Shown here one piece after another: positions 13,601 to 27,159 of a stretch of DNA of 64,000 bases (the first letter of the stretch is position 1; every line of letters begins with the position of its first letter). Source of the stretch: Callorhinus ursinus (taxonomy: Eukaryota; Chordata; Mammalia; Carnivora; Otariidae); contig NW_020312867.1 of NCBI RefSeq assembly GCF_003265705.1, positions 10,143,228 to 10,207,227 on the forward strand. The letters run 5' to 3'. The position numbers were made by a program, and so were the translations under genes. The notes beneath the pieces are model-generated. The model saw nothing but the letters and a program-made list of their open reading frames with translations. It was not told the origin of the DNA and made no database searches.

Positions 13601-14488
13601 GGCCCCTCCTCCTCATTTCTCGTTTCTGTGTTCTTCAGTTTCGTTATTTTTATATGCACTTATCTAAAATTTTGTAAATGTACACATACACTAGGCCCAT
13701 TGTTTTGCAGCTTGTTTTTTTCCCCTACTTATCAGAATGCCTTGATGAGCTTCTTGTTGGGTTCTGCAGACTTACAGATATGGAATGATTCATTCATCTG
13801 ACTCCCCGCAGATGAGCATTTACGTGGTCTTCTTCTTCCTCTTCCTCTCCTCCTCCTCCTTTTAATTAAGTAATCACTATGCTCAACGTGGGGCTTGAAT
13901 TCATGACCCCTAGATCAAGAGTCACATGGCCTGCCAACTGAGCCTGCCCCTAGGTGGTTTTCAACCTGTGCCATTTTGAATAGTGCTGCAGTGAAGATTG
14001 TTGTATATTTGTCTTTGTATACATGAGCAAGTGTTAGTTCTACAAAGAACTTAGAATTGCTAGGTCACAGTGAAGATTGTCATAGGCCCTGAGCGGGGAG
14101 CTTACGTGATGTGTGCTGTAGGAAAGCAAGGAGGCCAGTGTGGCTGGGGTTGAGCGAGTGAAGCGAAGAGAGTAATAGATGAGATGTTTGTTCACTGGGT
14201 GGGGTTGTGTGTGTGGAGCAGATTGCATAGGGCCTGGTAAAGATTCAGGTTTTCACTGAACATGGTGGTGGTGGCGGTGATAGTGAATTGATAATTGGGC
14301 AAAAGATGTGCACATATGAAGAAATGCGGAAGGTAAGTGAACAGGAAAAATGATTAACCTCAGGAGTGTAAAAGAAACTCAAAACCACAAAATAAAAGAA
14401 TTAACTTGTTTATAGCAGCAGTGTCCACAATAGCCAAACTATGGAAAGAGCCAAGATGTCCATCAACAGATGAATGGATAAAGAAGAT

Positions 14489-14544
<56 letters not shown>

Positions 14545-17500
14545 ATGGAATATTATGCAGCCATCAAAAAAACACCCCAAAATCTTGCCATTTGCAACGA
14601 CGTGGATGGAACTAGAGGGTATTTTACTAAGCGAAATAAGTCAATCAGAGAAAGACAAGTATCATATGACCTCACTGATATGAGGAATTCTTAATCTCAG
14701 GAAACAAACTGAGGGTTGCTGGAGTGGTGGGGGGTGGGAGGGATGGGGTGGCTGGGTGATGGACACTGGGGAGGGTATATGCTATGGTGAGAGCTGTGAA
14801 TTATGTAAGACTGATGTATCACAGACCTGCACCTCTGAAACAAGATAGTAGGAAGGGAAAAATGAAGGGGCGGGGGAATCGGAGGGGGAGACAAACTATG
14901 AGAGACTATGGAATCTGAGAAACAAGCTGAGGGTTTTAGAGGGGAAGGGGGTGGGGGGATGGGTTAGCATGATGATGGGTATTGAGGAGGGCACGTATTG
15001 CATGGAGCACTGGGTGTTATACACAAACAATGAATCATGGAACACTACATCAAAAACTAATGATGTATGGTGACTAACATAACATAATAAAATTAAATTT
15101 AAAAAAATTACTTTTCATTTACTAAATTATCAAAGCTAAAATAGGACTGGTAATTAATCCTTCCTATTGTCAAGTGAGGTAGGATGGACCTTTCCATTCT
15201 CATATTTTTTTTTAGGATTTTATTTTATTTTTTATTTTTTTAAAGATTTTATTTATTTGACAGAGAGAGAGCGAGAGAGGGAACACAAGCAGGGGGAGTG
15301 GGAGAGGGAGAAGCAGACTCCCCGCTGAGCAGGGAGCCCGATACGGGGCTCGACACCAGGACCCTGGGATCACGACCTGAGCCGAAGGCAGACGCTCAAG
15401 GACTGAGCCACCCAGGCACCCCAAGATTTTATTTATTTATTTGACAGAGAGAGCGAAAGAGCACAAGCAAGGGGAGCAGAGGGAGAGGAAGAACCAGGCC
15501 CCCTTCAGAGCAGGGAACCTGACGCGGGACTCGATCCCAGGACCCTGGGATCATGACCTGAGCCCAAGGCAGATGCTTAACCATCTGAGCCACCCAGACG
15601 CCCCCCATTCTCATACTGATGAGATTTCAAGTTAGCATGTTGCTTCTGGAAAGCAAGTTGGTTTTATGGATCAAGAGCCTTAAAGCCGTCATTTAGACCC
15701 TTTGACTTGATAATTTTTAATGCTCTTTAGACACCTAGCAAATATATTGTGTGTTGGACTCTGAATGAGATGGGAAATGCTTGTGATATATTTCTTGTAA
15801 AATAGAATATAAGATGTTATATGGTATCAATTAGGCAAAGAAAGTACATCAGAATGTTAAGTGTTAGGATTGTGGGTGTTTATCAATTTATTTATTTATA
15901 TTTTTACTTTTCATGCTTTTCAGTAGTTTATATTTGGCATTCATCAACTCATAAAATTTGTTACTTTCTGTGATTTTGAAGGTTTACTCAGTTTTTCGAA
16001 GAAGCAACATAAATAGTTTTATATACAAAAAAAAGAAGAAGAAGAATAGGGCCATTGAGTGCAAAGCTCATTAGAAATATTACCAGGATGAAGGAGAGCC
16101 TAGCGAAAGATTCAGATCTGTTCCTCAGAGGATTCAGAACTAGATCCAGAACTAATTGGGTGGTGTGACGCATTTATCACAAGAATTTGCCCCTCTTCCT
16201 GAAAGTGTTTTTTCAGATTCTAAGGATGAACTCCAGTTTTGAATTTGTGTGCTGCCATGTGCCGTGCCTGGTGACCATGCTTCCCTTTGTAAGAAATGTG
16301 TTTTCGTTTCAGTGGTCTCATCGTTCCCGAGAGAGATGGCAACGAGACTGTCCCCGAGGTCGTTGCCACATCAGGTTATGCCCTGCTGCATTTTTTTAGT
16401 GATGCTGCTTATAATTTGACTGGATTTAATATCACTTACAAGTAAGATATTTAAGTCTAATCTTTGTGATTTTATTCAAAGACTGTATTTGTTTTAACAG
16501 TAATAACGACTAACATATATTGAGGGGTGACAGTGTGCCAGGCATTGCACTAAGCAGTATGCATGGGTTTTCTCATTTAAAGTTCTTTTAAAAACTCCGT
16601 GAGGTACGGGCACTATGTTTTCACTTGTTCTATAATTGAGGAAACTGGTGGGAAGTGGTAAAATACATTGTCAGAGTGCTGGGACCACAGTTTCAACCCA
16701 GGTCTTAACTGCTTTTGAGCTTCTCCTGGAAAAGAGGGGCATTTTTCTGCTAATGGATGAAAACATTGGGGTTTCTTGCTAAGTGCAGTTTAACAGATAC
16801 TAGTAGTTTTCACGTGCTCAGTGGTTGGCCCATTGATGAGGACTTAGTTGAGGTTACGAAGGAAATGTAGACAAACAGACCTAGACAGCTTTGGGAATTT
16901 GTTGTGATAGGAGAGAGGCTAACTTTTGTCTTTTCTTTTTTTCCTCGTAAGAAGTGTTTGTTTTCATTTAGTTAAATCCATAAAGCACCCTAAGCAAGAG
17001 GTCTCTGATAAAGAGCTTCTGTGGCCCACAGAGCCTAAGATACTATTTGGTTTTTTTACAGAATAAGTTTGCCAACTCCTGGCAGAGGCAGTAAGCTCCA
17101 TGTATAACCTTTATGCTGGATTCTTTTTCTGCCTGTTTTCTCAGGGTCTCCAGATTCTTTCAGGCCTATCTAGAGCCATCTCTGTCTTGCTTGGTTTGCT
17201 GATTTAGCTTTTCAGGTGCCCTTGGTTTGTGACTTGGTAGCCTGGGCAGCATATCACAGTACTAGCAAGGTGATTTTTAGTGAGCCAGGCAGGCATAAAG
17301 GCTGGTTGAGGGGAAAGACTGATAAGTCTGGTTGGGTACATGTGAGATGTCTAAGCAGGACATTGGTATTCAGATCCAGGGCCCAGAAGAGCTGTCAGGG
17401 CTGGGGATATCATCTGGGAATCACTGGCACATGGACAGTGACTGGATTATGGGGTGTGTGCACAGTGAGGACAGGGGCAGTAGAGGCAGCTGAAGGGCAG

Positions 17501-20500
17501 AGCAATGCCAGGGGGCTGAGTTGTCACAGGAGCTCGGAAAAGAAAGTCTTAAGGAGGGAACTGAGGTTGAGTAAGCAGAACGGGCCCTAGGTGACCCTAG
17601 CTGAGGAGGGTTGGAGGCAGGGGTCTACAAGGGGCATAGTTCAGAATGGAAGGTTAGAAAGTCACAGCATTGAGAGTGGGACACTCTGGGAAGAAGTTCA
17701 GCTCTGAAGGGCAAGGGAGAGGTTTAGGGCGGTACTTTTCAAACTTCACATGCACAGGGATCTCCTGGAGGGGCTTGTTAAGACAGATCCCTGGCCCTTC
17801 TCCAGAGACCACAGTTCGACAGAGCTGGGGCTTGAGAATCCAAATTTCTGATAAGCTCCTGGGTGATGCTGCTGCCGCCTGTCCGTGATCGATACTCTGA
17901 GGAGCATTGCCCTAGCCATTCATCTAGGCCCCATTCTGGGCTCCCTACAGATTTTTTTTTCTTTTAAGATTTTATTTATTCATTGGAGATAGAGACAAAG
18001 AGAGCACAAGCACGGGGAGAGGCAGAAGGAGAGGGAGAAGCAGGCTCCCCGCTGAGCTGAGAGCTGGATGCTCGATCCCAGGACCTGGAGATCATGACCT
18101 GAGCCGAAGGCAGACGCTCAACCATCTGAGCCACCCAGGCGCCCCGAAATTCATGTTATTCTTACCCTGATTGGTGTAGGGGAAGCCTTGATCTCTTCTG
18201 GAGACCAGAATTAGTATTTATTTGTTAAGCGGAGGAATGTTGAGGTTATCCTAAATTTTACTAACTTCTTGGTTACAAGATCCCTGTTCTGCAAAAAGGA
18301 GCCCTAAACCATTTTGGGGCTTTTAGACCCTTTGAAAAGCCAAATAAAATGATGTTCTTTATTCCCAGAAGAATGTCCAGAAAGACATACATAAAACATT
18401 GTTATTCCTTTTCCACGTGTCCTCAGGTTGCACTGAATCCTAGCTTTGGGCCGACCTCAGCTGGGGGACCCTTGAGACTAGTACCCACAGCTACTTCAGT
18501 GTTGCCAAATTTTCTTTTCAAAGAAGAAAAAAATAGTTATATTTTATTTTCACACAAACTGGCTCATCTTACTTCCCAGTCACATTTTAAGCACAGATAA
18601 TTAGACTAATTTTCTCATTACTCCAATTTAGACATACAAGCAGATGTTTTGATGTATTACCTGCCACTTTCATTTTTCAGAGATTCAAAAATGATTTTTG
18701 TGTTTTGAGATTTTTTTGTAACTTTAAAGAGTGCTCATAATTAATTTTTGGCACATGAAGTAAACGTATGCCTGAGGGCACTGGAGTAGAGAAGTTGAGG
18801 GGCAGGGGAAGTTGCGATATTTGCCCTCCTTCAGCTTAGAAGGTGCTAAGGGTTACTCCCTCCCCTTCCTTTTTCAGTAACATTAAGTTTTGTTTGCTTG
18901 CCATTCTCTTGTATACGGTTAATAAGTGTGTCAGTAGGAAATTATAATTTGACATATTTTTGGTATGAGGCATAAGGGTGAGCACATCATGGCAATGCTT
19001 TACTGCAGTTTTATTCTAAGCTTTTTATAAAAACAAAGTGTGGTTATTGTAGCCATTTTATTGTAACAAGTCCAATCTGCAATTTAAACTTTAGTTTTTA
19101 TAAACTGTTGTCTTGCAAAGGCCTTTTTCTTAATAAAGATGAAATTGAAGCCTCTCTTCCGTGTTTGTATTGTTATAGAGACAGTAGACACCACTTTTTA
19201 GAGGCCTATAAGAATGTCATTCAGCTTTTTTAGCCAAATACTTTGTGTACTTATTCTGCTTACTGGGGCTTGAAAAGTAGGTATACACATTTCTTACATT
19301 CTAATTACACAGATTATAAAAATACTGTATATAAATATTTATAGTGTAATAAACTGATATTTGGGTGTAGGTGTGAACATTAATTAGCTTGTTTTTTAAT
19401 AACTGATTCCTGATTTTTTGACATGCTTTGCTACAAAATTTCTTTTTAGTTTTCTTCATAGGCCTTAGAAGAAACCATCTACACTCTTAAAAGTATCCTG
19501 ATAGTTCGGTTATTGCTCCCCCCTTTAAGAATCTGAATTATGTCTTCTCAGAGTGCTGTCAATATCTTAAGTCATGTTATTATGCGACACATTATAGTTA
19601 AACTGTTGAGTTAAACTGGTCCTCCCTTTTCTTCCATCTGACATGAGTAGATAAACTTATGGAGGAATTTTAAATACACCAATCTGGGCAATAATCTTTA
19701 ATTCTCTGAACTTTCAGAGACTGTCCAGGGGTATACACACCATGAGGTTGGGTAATATATTGTTAGCACTTTGTATTATCCTCTTCCTCCAAACTTGCAA
19801 GCTTGCATTTGACAATTTTCTTTTTTCTTTTTTCTTTTAATTTTTATTTATTTGAGAGAGAGAGCAAGTGAGCATGAGCAGGGGGAGGGGCAGAGGGAGA
19901 GGGAGAAGCAGACTCCCCACTGAGCAGGGAGCCTGACATGGGGCGCAGTCCCAGGACCCTGAGATCACAACCTGAGCCAAATGCAGATGCCTAACCGACT
20001 GAGCCACCCAGGTGCTCCTCATTTGACAGTTTTCTAATGCTCATCACTGGGGGGGCCACCAAGAACAGCATAGTCATCCCTCCCTTGAGAAGCTAAGCCT
20101 GGACATTTTGCAAGAATTTCTTCTCCCTTTTAAGTTTTTTAACTTGCCTCCCCTTATGAGAATCCAGCAGGGTTGGATTTGATTTCATTACCTGCCTTTG
20201 CAGTGTTGAGTGATCCCATTTAGGCCCACTGGTAAGTACTGCCATTATGCTTGTGAATGAACTGGAAAGCCAGTGAGAGTCTTAAACCATGTGTAGGTGA
20301 AAGTTCTGCTAAGTAAGTGTGGCTTTGTGTTGATTTCATTCTCTGCCACTGTTTTTATAGTTTTGACATGTGTCCGAACAACTGCTCAGGCCGAGGAGAA
20401 TGTAAGAGCAATAATAGCAGCAACACTGTCCAGTGTGAGTGTTTGGAAAACTGGAAAGGGGACGCATGCGACATTCCTCACTGTGTCCATGACTGTGGTT

Positions 20501-23500
20501 TTCCTGATCGAGGTATTTGCAATTCGAGTGATGTCAGAGGATGCTCCTGCTTCCCCGAGTGGCAGGGTAAGAGCTTCTTTTATCTTTGTTTTTCTTCCAA
20601 TTTACAGCATCTTCCTAGTTCAGTAAATTGTACATTGACTTCATTCCTTGCATATGTACCACTTATGTTAATCAGATATCAGGTAGCATTGAAGTTTTTG
20701 TGTCTCCTTATTCAGATTCTTAAAAATCTTTCCATTTCATAGATGTGTGGTCGTGGTCTCTTTAGAATTGTGGAGGGGTTTGACATTCTTTGCAATTCAT
20801 TCATGAAAATTGGAGGACTTGGTCTCAGCCTCAAGAAAACATAGCAGAGAACCAAGGCTAGGAGGTGGGACGAGAACTAATGATAGTATCTCTCAGAAAC
20901 TTTCAATAAATTCGGAAAAAATTGGGGTTGATTATACAATAGAATCCTAAAACAGCGAGTGGAATTATCTGCAGATAGAGAGGTTATCAGAGAAACTTTA
21001 GCAAATTCTTTAAGGGTTGTGTGATAACACCTGTTACTGATTTAGTAATTTTCTTTATATATTTACCTTTTCTTCAGAGCACTTTTATTTTGAAAGGAAA
21101 TGTGCTTGTTTAAATGCTTTTGTTTGTGTACTTTGGCGGACATCAATGAGTTAAGTAACTGAAGTGTTTGAGGACCTACCTCTGTGCACAGGTTGCAGCA
21201 GGAGCCACACCCCCCAAGAATGGAGTTTCTTAATTTTCCAGGAATTGGATGGGTTGTATTATTACTCCCGGGGCTAGTCCTTACATTTTAACCCTAAAAT
21301 TTTTCATTTGAATTAATAATTTCTTTGTCTACTCTTTCCTCTGAGAGCTGCTTAAGCAAGTATTTCATTACTAAAAAATCCTAACCTGGATATGGTCATG
21401 TCATCATGAGAAAGTATGTGATTTTGAATTTTACTAGAGATGACCCTTGGTCACCAGCTTTGAGTGAATTGAAAGCATGAATTAAAGGGTTTTGTCTGAT
21501 ATTTAGATGCTAAAGGAAAGACTAAGTATTCTTTAGATATTTGTTACATTTATATGATTAAAACTTGAAATGCAGTAATTTTAAAGCTGCATTTTTGTGA
21601 AGCTAATTTATTCTGTTTTATTAGGTCCCGGATGTTCAATTCCTGTACCAGCTAACCAGTCATTTTGGACTCGAGAGGAATATTCAAACCTAAAGCTCCC
21701 CAGAGCCTCTCACAAAGTTGTGGTCAATGGAAATATAATGTGGGTTGTTGGAGGATATATGTTCAACCACTCAGATTACAACATGGTTCTGGCGTAAGTT
21801 GTTTTAAACATTTTTGCAAGAAGCTTACTAGTTTTCCATTTTGAAAATTTATGAAGTAGAGATAAGTGAAAAGAAATCATCAGTAATTCTATTACCTGAG
21901 GAAAATCCCTGTTAATATTTTAGTAGTAGTGTTCCAGAATTTTTTGGACATATTCTTAGTTTTTGAAGTCTGGACCCACAAAGAATGCATTGTTATAATA
22001 AGCAAGAATTCATCTTTTCTAGATACCATCTCTTATATTTTGCTTTAGGCTGTATATAAATTGGGGGTTACTTTACCTGTAAATTTAATTAGCATTTCTG
22101 TAGATCAGATGGTTTGAATTTATAGCTTGCTAGAGGAAATTATGCCATTGTCTAATACTTGACCCAGAGTTCAAGGTCTGTTTGCTGGTCCTATGTTGCT
22201 CATCTTAAAGGGAGACTATATGGAATCACAGTGGAGTCACGAAGTTACTTACGAAGATTGATTTTAGGAGAAATTTATGAACACAAACTCATGCTGATTT
22301 TGTGCCCTGGAAATTTTTTCTAGGCATTTTTTATTAATGAAGATTGTCAAAAACCAGCATCTGTTCTTTAAGGGATTCAGAAACTATGGCAGCAATGGCA
22401 TAGTTTCTGAATCCCTCAAATAGTCATTAAAGCACATAGACAACTAGGATAGCAAAATGAAAAAGCACATGGGTAACAAAACAAAACTTGGTCAGAAGGT
22501 GTCTACACAGATGGGTGGTGCTAACAATTGACAGCTGCAAAACCTGTGTGGTATTGGCACCTGAGCAGGAGTAAGCAAAGAGGGGGAGTAAGTGGTCAGC
22601 TGACAGGCTCCAGCATACCTAGAAGAAGCTGCTTTGAGAACGGCAGCCAGAATTGGAAAGATTTGTGTATTTTGGTAGGGGGTGAGCACAGGGGATCTGT
22701 AGTAGGATCTGAAGGGGCTAGAGCAGTTTGTGCCTGTTTAGCTCTCAAAATGAACTAGCCAGTCTCTTCACAAGAGAAAGTTCCACACTAAGGAGAAACT
22801 GCTGGGAATAGAATTCAGATTGAAGAGGATAGGGACCTTAGAGGAAAAGTTAAACGAGTGTACAGATAACAGTCAGGGAGGGGAACAGAGCCAGATATCT
22901 CAACAAGTAAGCTGCTGTGTTTTGAACACCACACTGTTGACAACAAGAGTGAGCTAGTTAGGAAGATGGTCCTAACCCAGGCCTCTCATGTACAAGTTCA
23001 GGAAAAAGTAGTTTTACTTAAAACTGAGCAACAGAAAAGCATCAAGTTTTAATAACATAGAAAATTAAAAGTTGAAGTAACATAGAAAGAAGAAAGAGAC
23101 CACCTGGTAGAATAACCCCCCTTTGTACGTGAAAGCATAATAGAAAAATATACTCACAAAACTGATGAAAGTGAGAACTTATTATTCCCAAACAAGCTAA
23201 AATACAGGAAGAAAATGATGCAAGACATGAAAGAACAATAGAATCAGAAGTAGAAAAATCCGGAAATGAGATGGTAGAAGTTAGGAAAGAATTTTAAAAT
23301 AATTTCAGAATTGAAGACAAACCCAGTAGGAACACAAAGTAAATAAGATACTCCTTTATTTTTTTTTTTTTTAAGATTTATTTCTTTATTCTAGAGAGAG
23401 AGTGCGGGCGCACACAAACACAGGAGTGGGGTCGGGGGAGAGGGAGAGAAGCAGACTCCTCACTGAGTGCGGAGGCTCATGTGGGGCTCAGTCTCACAAC

Positions 23501-26500
23501 CGCAAGATCATGACCTGAGCTGAAACCAAGAGTCAGATACATAACTGACTAAGCCACCCAGGTGCCCCAATTCTCCTTTAGTAATAGAATATGAAAAAGG
23601 AAATTACTAAAAATCACAAAGAAATGAAGGTCACTTTTCCCCTATCCTTTATGGTAAGTACAGTTAAAAATCCTGGACATTATATATAATGCAAACATGA
23701 GAAAACTCTAAAAGGTAGAGAGAAGGCATTCTGGCTAGGGACCTTGGGACCCAAGGAATGAGGTAATGGTAAATTCCAGGGGTCTTCTTTTTGTCTCATA
23801 TATCTCAGATTTGTTGTTGGAAAAAGCAACAATCTGGAAATGCCAGTAGGCACAAGGTGAAAAAGCCCCATGAATAAGCCCACCTGTTCTCTCTAGCCTA
23901 AGGACTAGGAGAGGGGCAGCTTAGGAAGACAGAAAACTTTTAGACACAAATCACTGCTCTACTACAGCCAAACACTACAGAAAAAACTGTGGCCCCACCC
24001 TCATTCCTGTCAGCAAAGTCTGAGTGTAGAGTCTAGATTTTCACTCTTGCCAGGATCTAGTGAGGTACTCCAACCACCTCCCAATTGCCAGTGTTAGAAA
24101 AGACCAATTAGGGAGCTGGGACTTTCTCAGCAATCTGGTTTTTGTGTAACCTAGTTAATATTTAGCCTTTTGGTTTTTGTTTTTGCATGTTTTTTGCTTA
24201 CAGTCTTAATCTCTGAAGGCCAGTTAGAGAACTGGAACTTTCTTCTCCACCAGGCAGGAACGAGGTTTCCCCCACCCTTGTGATGTCAGTGGAGACCTTG
24301 TGGGGAGCCTGGATTCTACCCCACGCAGGAGTAATAGCAGTAATAAGTTGGCCTTCCCTCTTCTCTACTGGGGTGTCAGAGGATGCCTGCTATAACAGTA
24401 GATTTAAATAAGATCCGGAGTCTCATGCCATGAAACCCAAAATGTTCAGATTTCAATTGAAAATCATTTCTCCATGTGAAGAGCCAGGAAAATCTTAACT
24501 TGAATGAAAAAAGGCAGTTGAGATGGTGACAGCAGGATGACATAGATACTAGAATTATCTGACAAGATTTTAAAGCAGCGATTATAAAAATGCCTCAGTG
24601 TGCAATTATAGACACTGAAACAAATGAATAATGGAGCCTCATCAAAGAAATAGAAGATAGAAGGAAGAATCAAATGGAAATTTTAGAACTGAAAAATACA
24701 GTAACCAAAACAAAAATCTCAGTGGACAGGGTCAACAGCAGAATGGAGAGGACAGAGGAAAGAGTCAGTGAACTTGAAGATAAAATAATAGAAATCCCAC
24801 AATCTGAACCAGTGAGAAAATAGAATATTTAAAAAAATAAACAGAACTTAAGAGACCTGTGGACCATAACAAAAAAAATCTTAACATTTCTGTCACTGGA
24901 GGAGTCCTGGAAAGAGAGGAGCCAAGAGAGAGTGTCTGAAAAACTATTCAAAGAAATAATGGCTGGGAATTGCCCAGATTTGGCAGAAGACATGCATGTA
25001 CGTGCAAGAAGTTGGGTGACCTCCAGCAATCCTTGGCTCCCACAGGGGTTCACAGTCCTTTGGTTTTGTCTCAGTCTTGCTCTCATTCTTCTGCTCAGCT
25101 GCCATATTTCTTTTCAGTTTTCAAATTTCCACATTTTTGCCCGTGTTCATTCTCAGCTATTGGCCTTGCTTCCTGTTTCTATTTTGAAAGGTAACGGTTA
25201 TCCGAAGAGGATTTGCACAAACTCCCACCACCATATATAGCTATTACCTACATCTGTGCTCATTTATCCCGTCTTCTGTTTCTGTACATCACCACTGTCT
25301 AGTGGGGCGCTGTCATGTCACTAGCCATGTGTGGTCATTGAGCTTGAAATGTGGCTAACGTGACCAAGGAGCTGAACTTTAAATTTTCAATTCTTGGTCC
25401 TCATCTTACTTGATTTTTCACCAACATTTCATATAACTAGTCCCTCCCTCCTTTTTTTTTTTTTAAGGTTTATTCATTCATTTGAGAGAGAGTGTGCACG
25501 CTTGAATGCACACACAAGTTGAGGGGGGAGGGAGAGGGAGAGAATCCCCAAGCAGACTTCTTGCCGAACGCAGAGCCTCAGGCGGGGCTTGATCCCAGGA
25601 ACCTGAGATCATGTCCTGAGCTGAAATCAAGAGTTGGAAGCTCAACAGACTGAGCCACCCAGGCGCCCCCCCCTCCACTTTTAAACACTTTTTTCCGTTG
25701 GCTCCCAGGATTCTGTATTCTCTTGGTATTTGTTCCAACTACTTATTCTTTCTCAGCCTCTTTAGCTGGTTCCTCTTCAACTGACTGACTTCTGAATGAT
25801 GATGTGCTGCTCCAGGGCTCAGCTCTTGGTCCTCTTCTGTGAGAGTATATATTCACTCTCCTGGTGATCTCATGTAATATCTTGGCTTTTATGTTGATGA
25901 CCCCCAGATTTATGTCTGCATCCTAGACTTTTCACCTGAACCCATATCGCCACCTCTTTATTTTACATCTCAATCTTTTGGCTGTCTAAGAGGTATCTTA
26001 AACTGTATGTGTCCAAAACTGATCTTTCCTCTAGGCCAGTTCTTGCCCCAGATGTCCCTATCTCAGTTAATGACTATTTCATACTTCTTTTTGCTTAATC
26101 CCAACATTTTGGAGTCATCCTTGACTTCTTGTTTTTTCACTCCCCATTTCAATGAGTAAATTAGCTATCACTTGCTGCATAACAAATGACCACAAATGTA
26201 GCAGCTTAAAACAGAACATATTTATTACCTCATAGTTTCTGCTGGTCAGGAGTCTGGGCATATCTTAACTGGGTGCTTTTCAGTCGGGGTGTCACCTGGC
26301 CTGTCTTCTCATCTAGAGGTTCAACTGGGAAAGAGTCCACTTCCAAGCTTGCTAGAGTTGTTGACAGAATCCATTTCCTTGTGGTTGTAGAACTGAGGGC
26401 CTCAGCTTCTTGCTGGCTGTCAAGTGGAGGCTGCCCTCAACTCCTGGAGGCCTCCCACTGTTCCTTATCACTTTGACTTCCCTAGTGTGGCTACTTGCTT

Positions 26501-27116
26501 CATTAGGTCACAAGGAGAGTCCCTCTTTAGATTGGGTCTCCTGGCAGGACAGATGTCGTGGAAATGACATCTCATCATCTTTGCCATGTTCTGTTGGTTA
26601 GTAGCGAGTCATAGATCCTGCTCACGCTTGGGAGGCTATTATACATGGGTATGAATACCCAGAAAGGGAGATAATGAAGACCACCACCCCAGTGGCTGTC
26701 TGCTACAGTATGTCAGCAGGTCTTGTTAGCTTTACCTTTAAAATCTACCCCCACTCTAACCACTTTTCACTACTTCTCGTGCCACCACCTTGAGAAGTAA
26801 GGTAAAATTAAAGGTGTGAAAGTGATTGTCCCTTCCGCTATCATTTAGATATTATGAGAGTCAAGTATTCTACCATTTCTCTGATTTTTATGCTTGTATT
26901 TGGCATCATCCTCTCTCAAAGCAAAAAATTTGGGAGTGATTTTGATCCTCTCCTTCACCTCCTCATATGCTAATCTCATCAAGCCCATCAAATACATGTC
27001 ATATTCATTCTTTTCTCTCTGTGACCAGCCTGCCGTTATTGCTCACCTAGACTTCAGCAGTAGATTCCTAGCAATCTGTGTGTTTCCATGCATTCCTCCC
27101 CTATTTTTTAAAGATT

Positions 27117-27159
<43 letters not shown>

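Larger units (their letters stand above)
9310..16312 (+). other. ATRN intron, 7.0 kb
   Basis: Contains a MIR piece (9410-9570), a (TG)n run at 9704-9724, copy 2 of the dispersed duplication (10117-10487), an unexplained ORF pair (11252-11822), MIR and L2 remnants (12795-13495), a degraded SINE (13861-13951), a sense L1 3' end (14400-15107) with a TA/CA microsatellite, and a nested SINE pair (15205-15605). I recognise nothing in 10490-11250, 11830-12790 and 15620-16310. Confidence 0.75.
16442..20360 (+). other. ATRN intron, 3.9 kb
   Basis: Holds a MIR (16500-16710), an old unnamed repeat about 17160-17620, a MER5A-like piece (17725-17912), and SINEs at 17951-18145 and 19821-20019. The AT-rich stretch 18150-19800 shows nothing I can name. 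Confidence 0.75.

Noticed and set aside
14492..14544. Regular repeat spacing that could suggest an array
   Set aside because: Simple dinucleotide microsatellite in L1. There are no CRISPR-like repeats or spacers in the window.
15212..15614. Antisense ORFs with a recurring [19 protein letters not shown] peptide (also at 6321, 19837, 36446, 39293 and 53694)
   Set aside because: They are translations of CAN-SINE copies and recur wherever a SINE has that frame open. They are not a protein family.
20297..20742. Two long + ORFs over the EGF exon
   Set aside because: One is the true exon frame running on into intron, the other its shifted shadow. Only 20361-20566 is coding.
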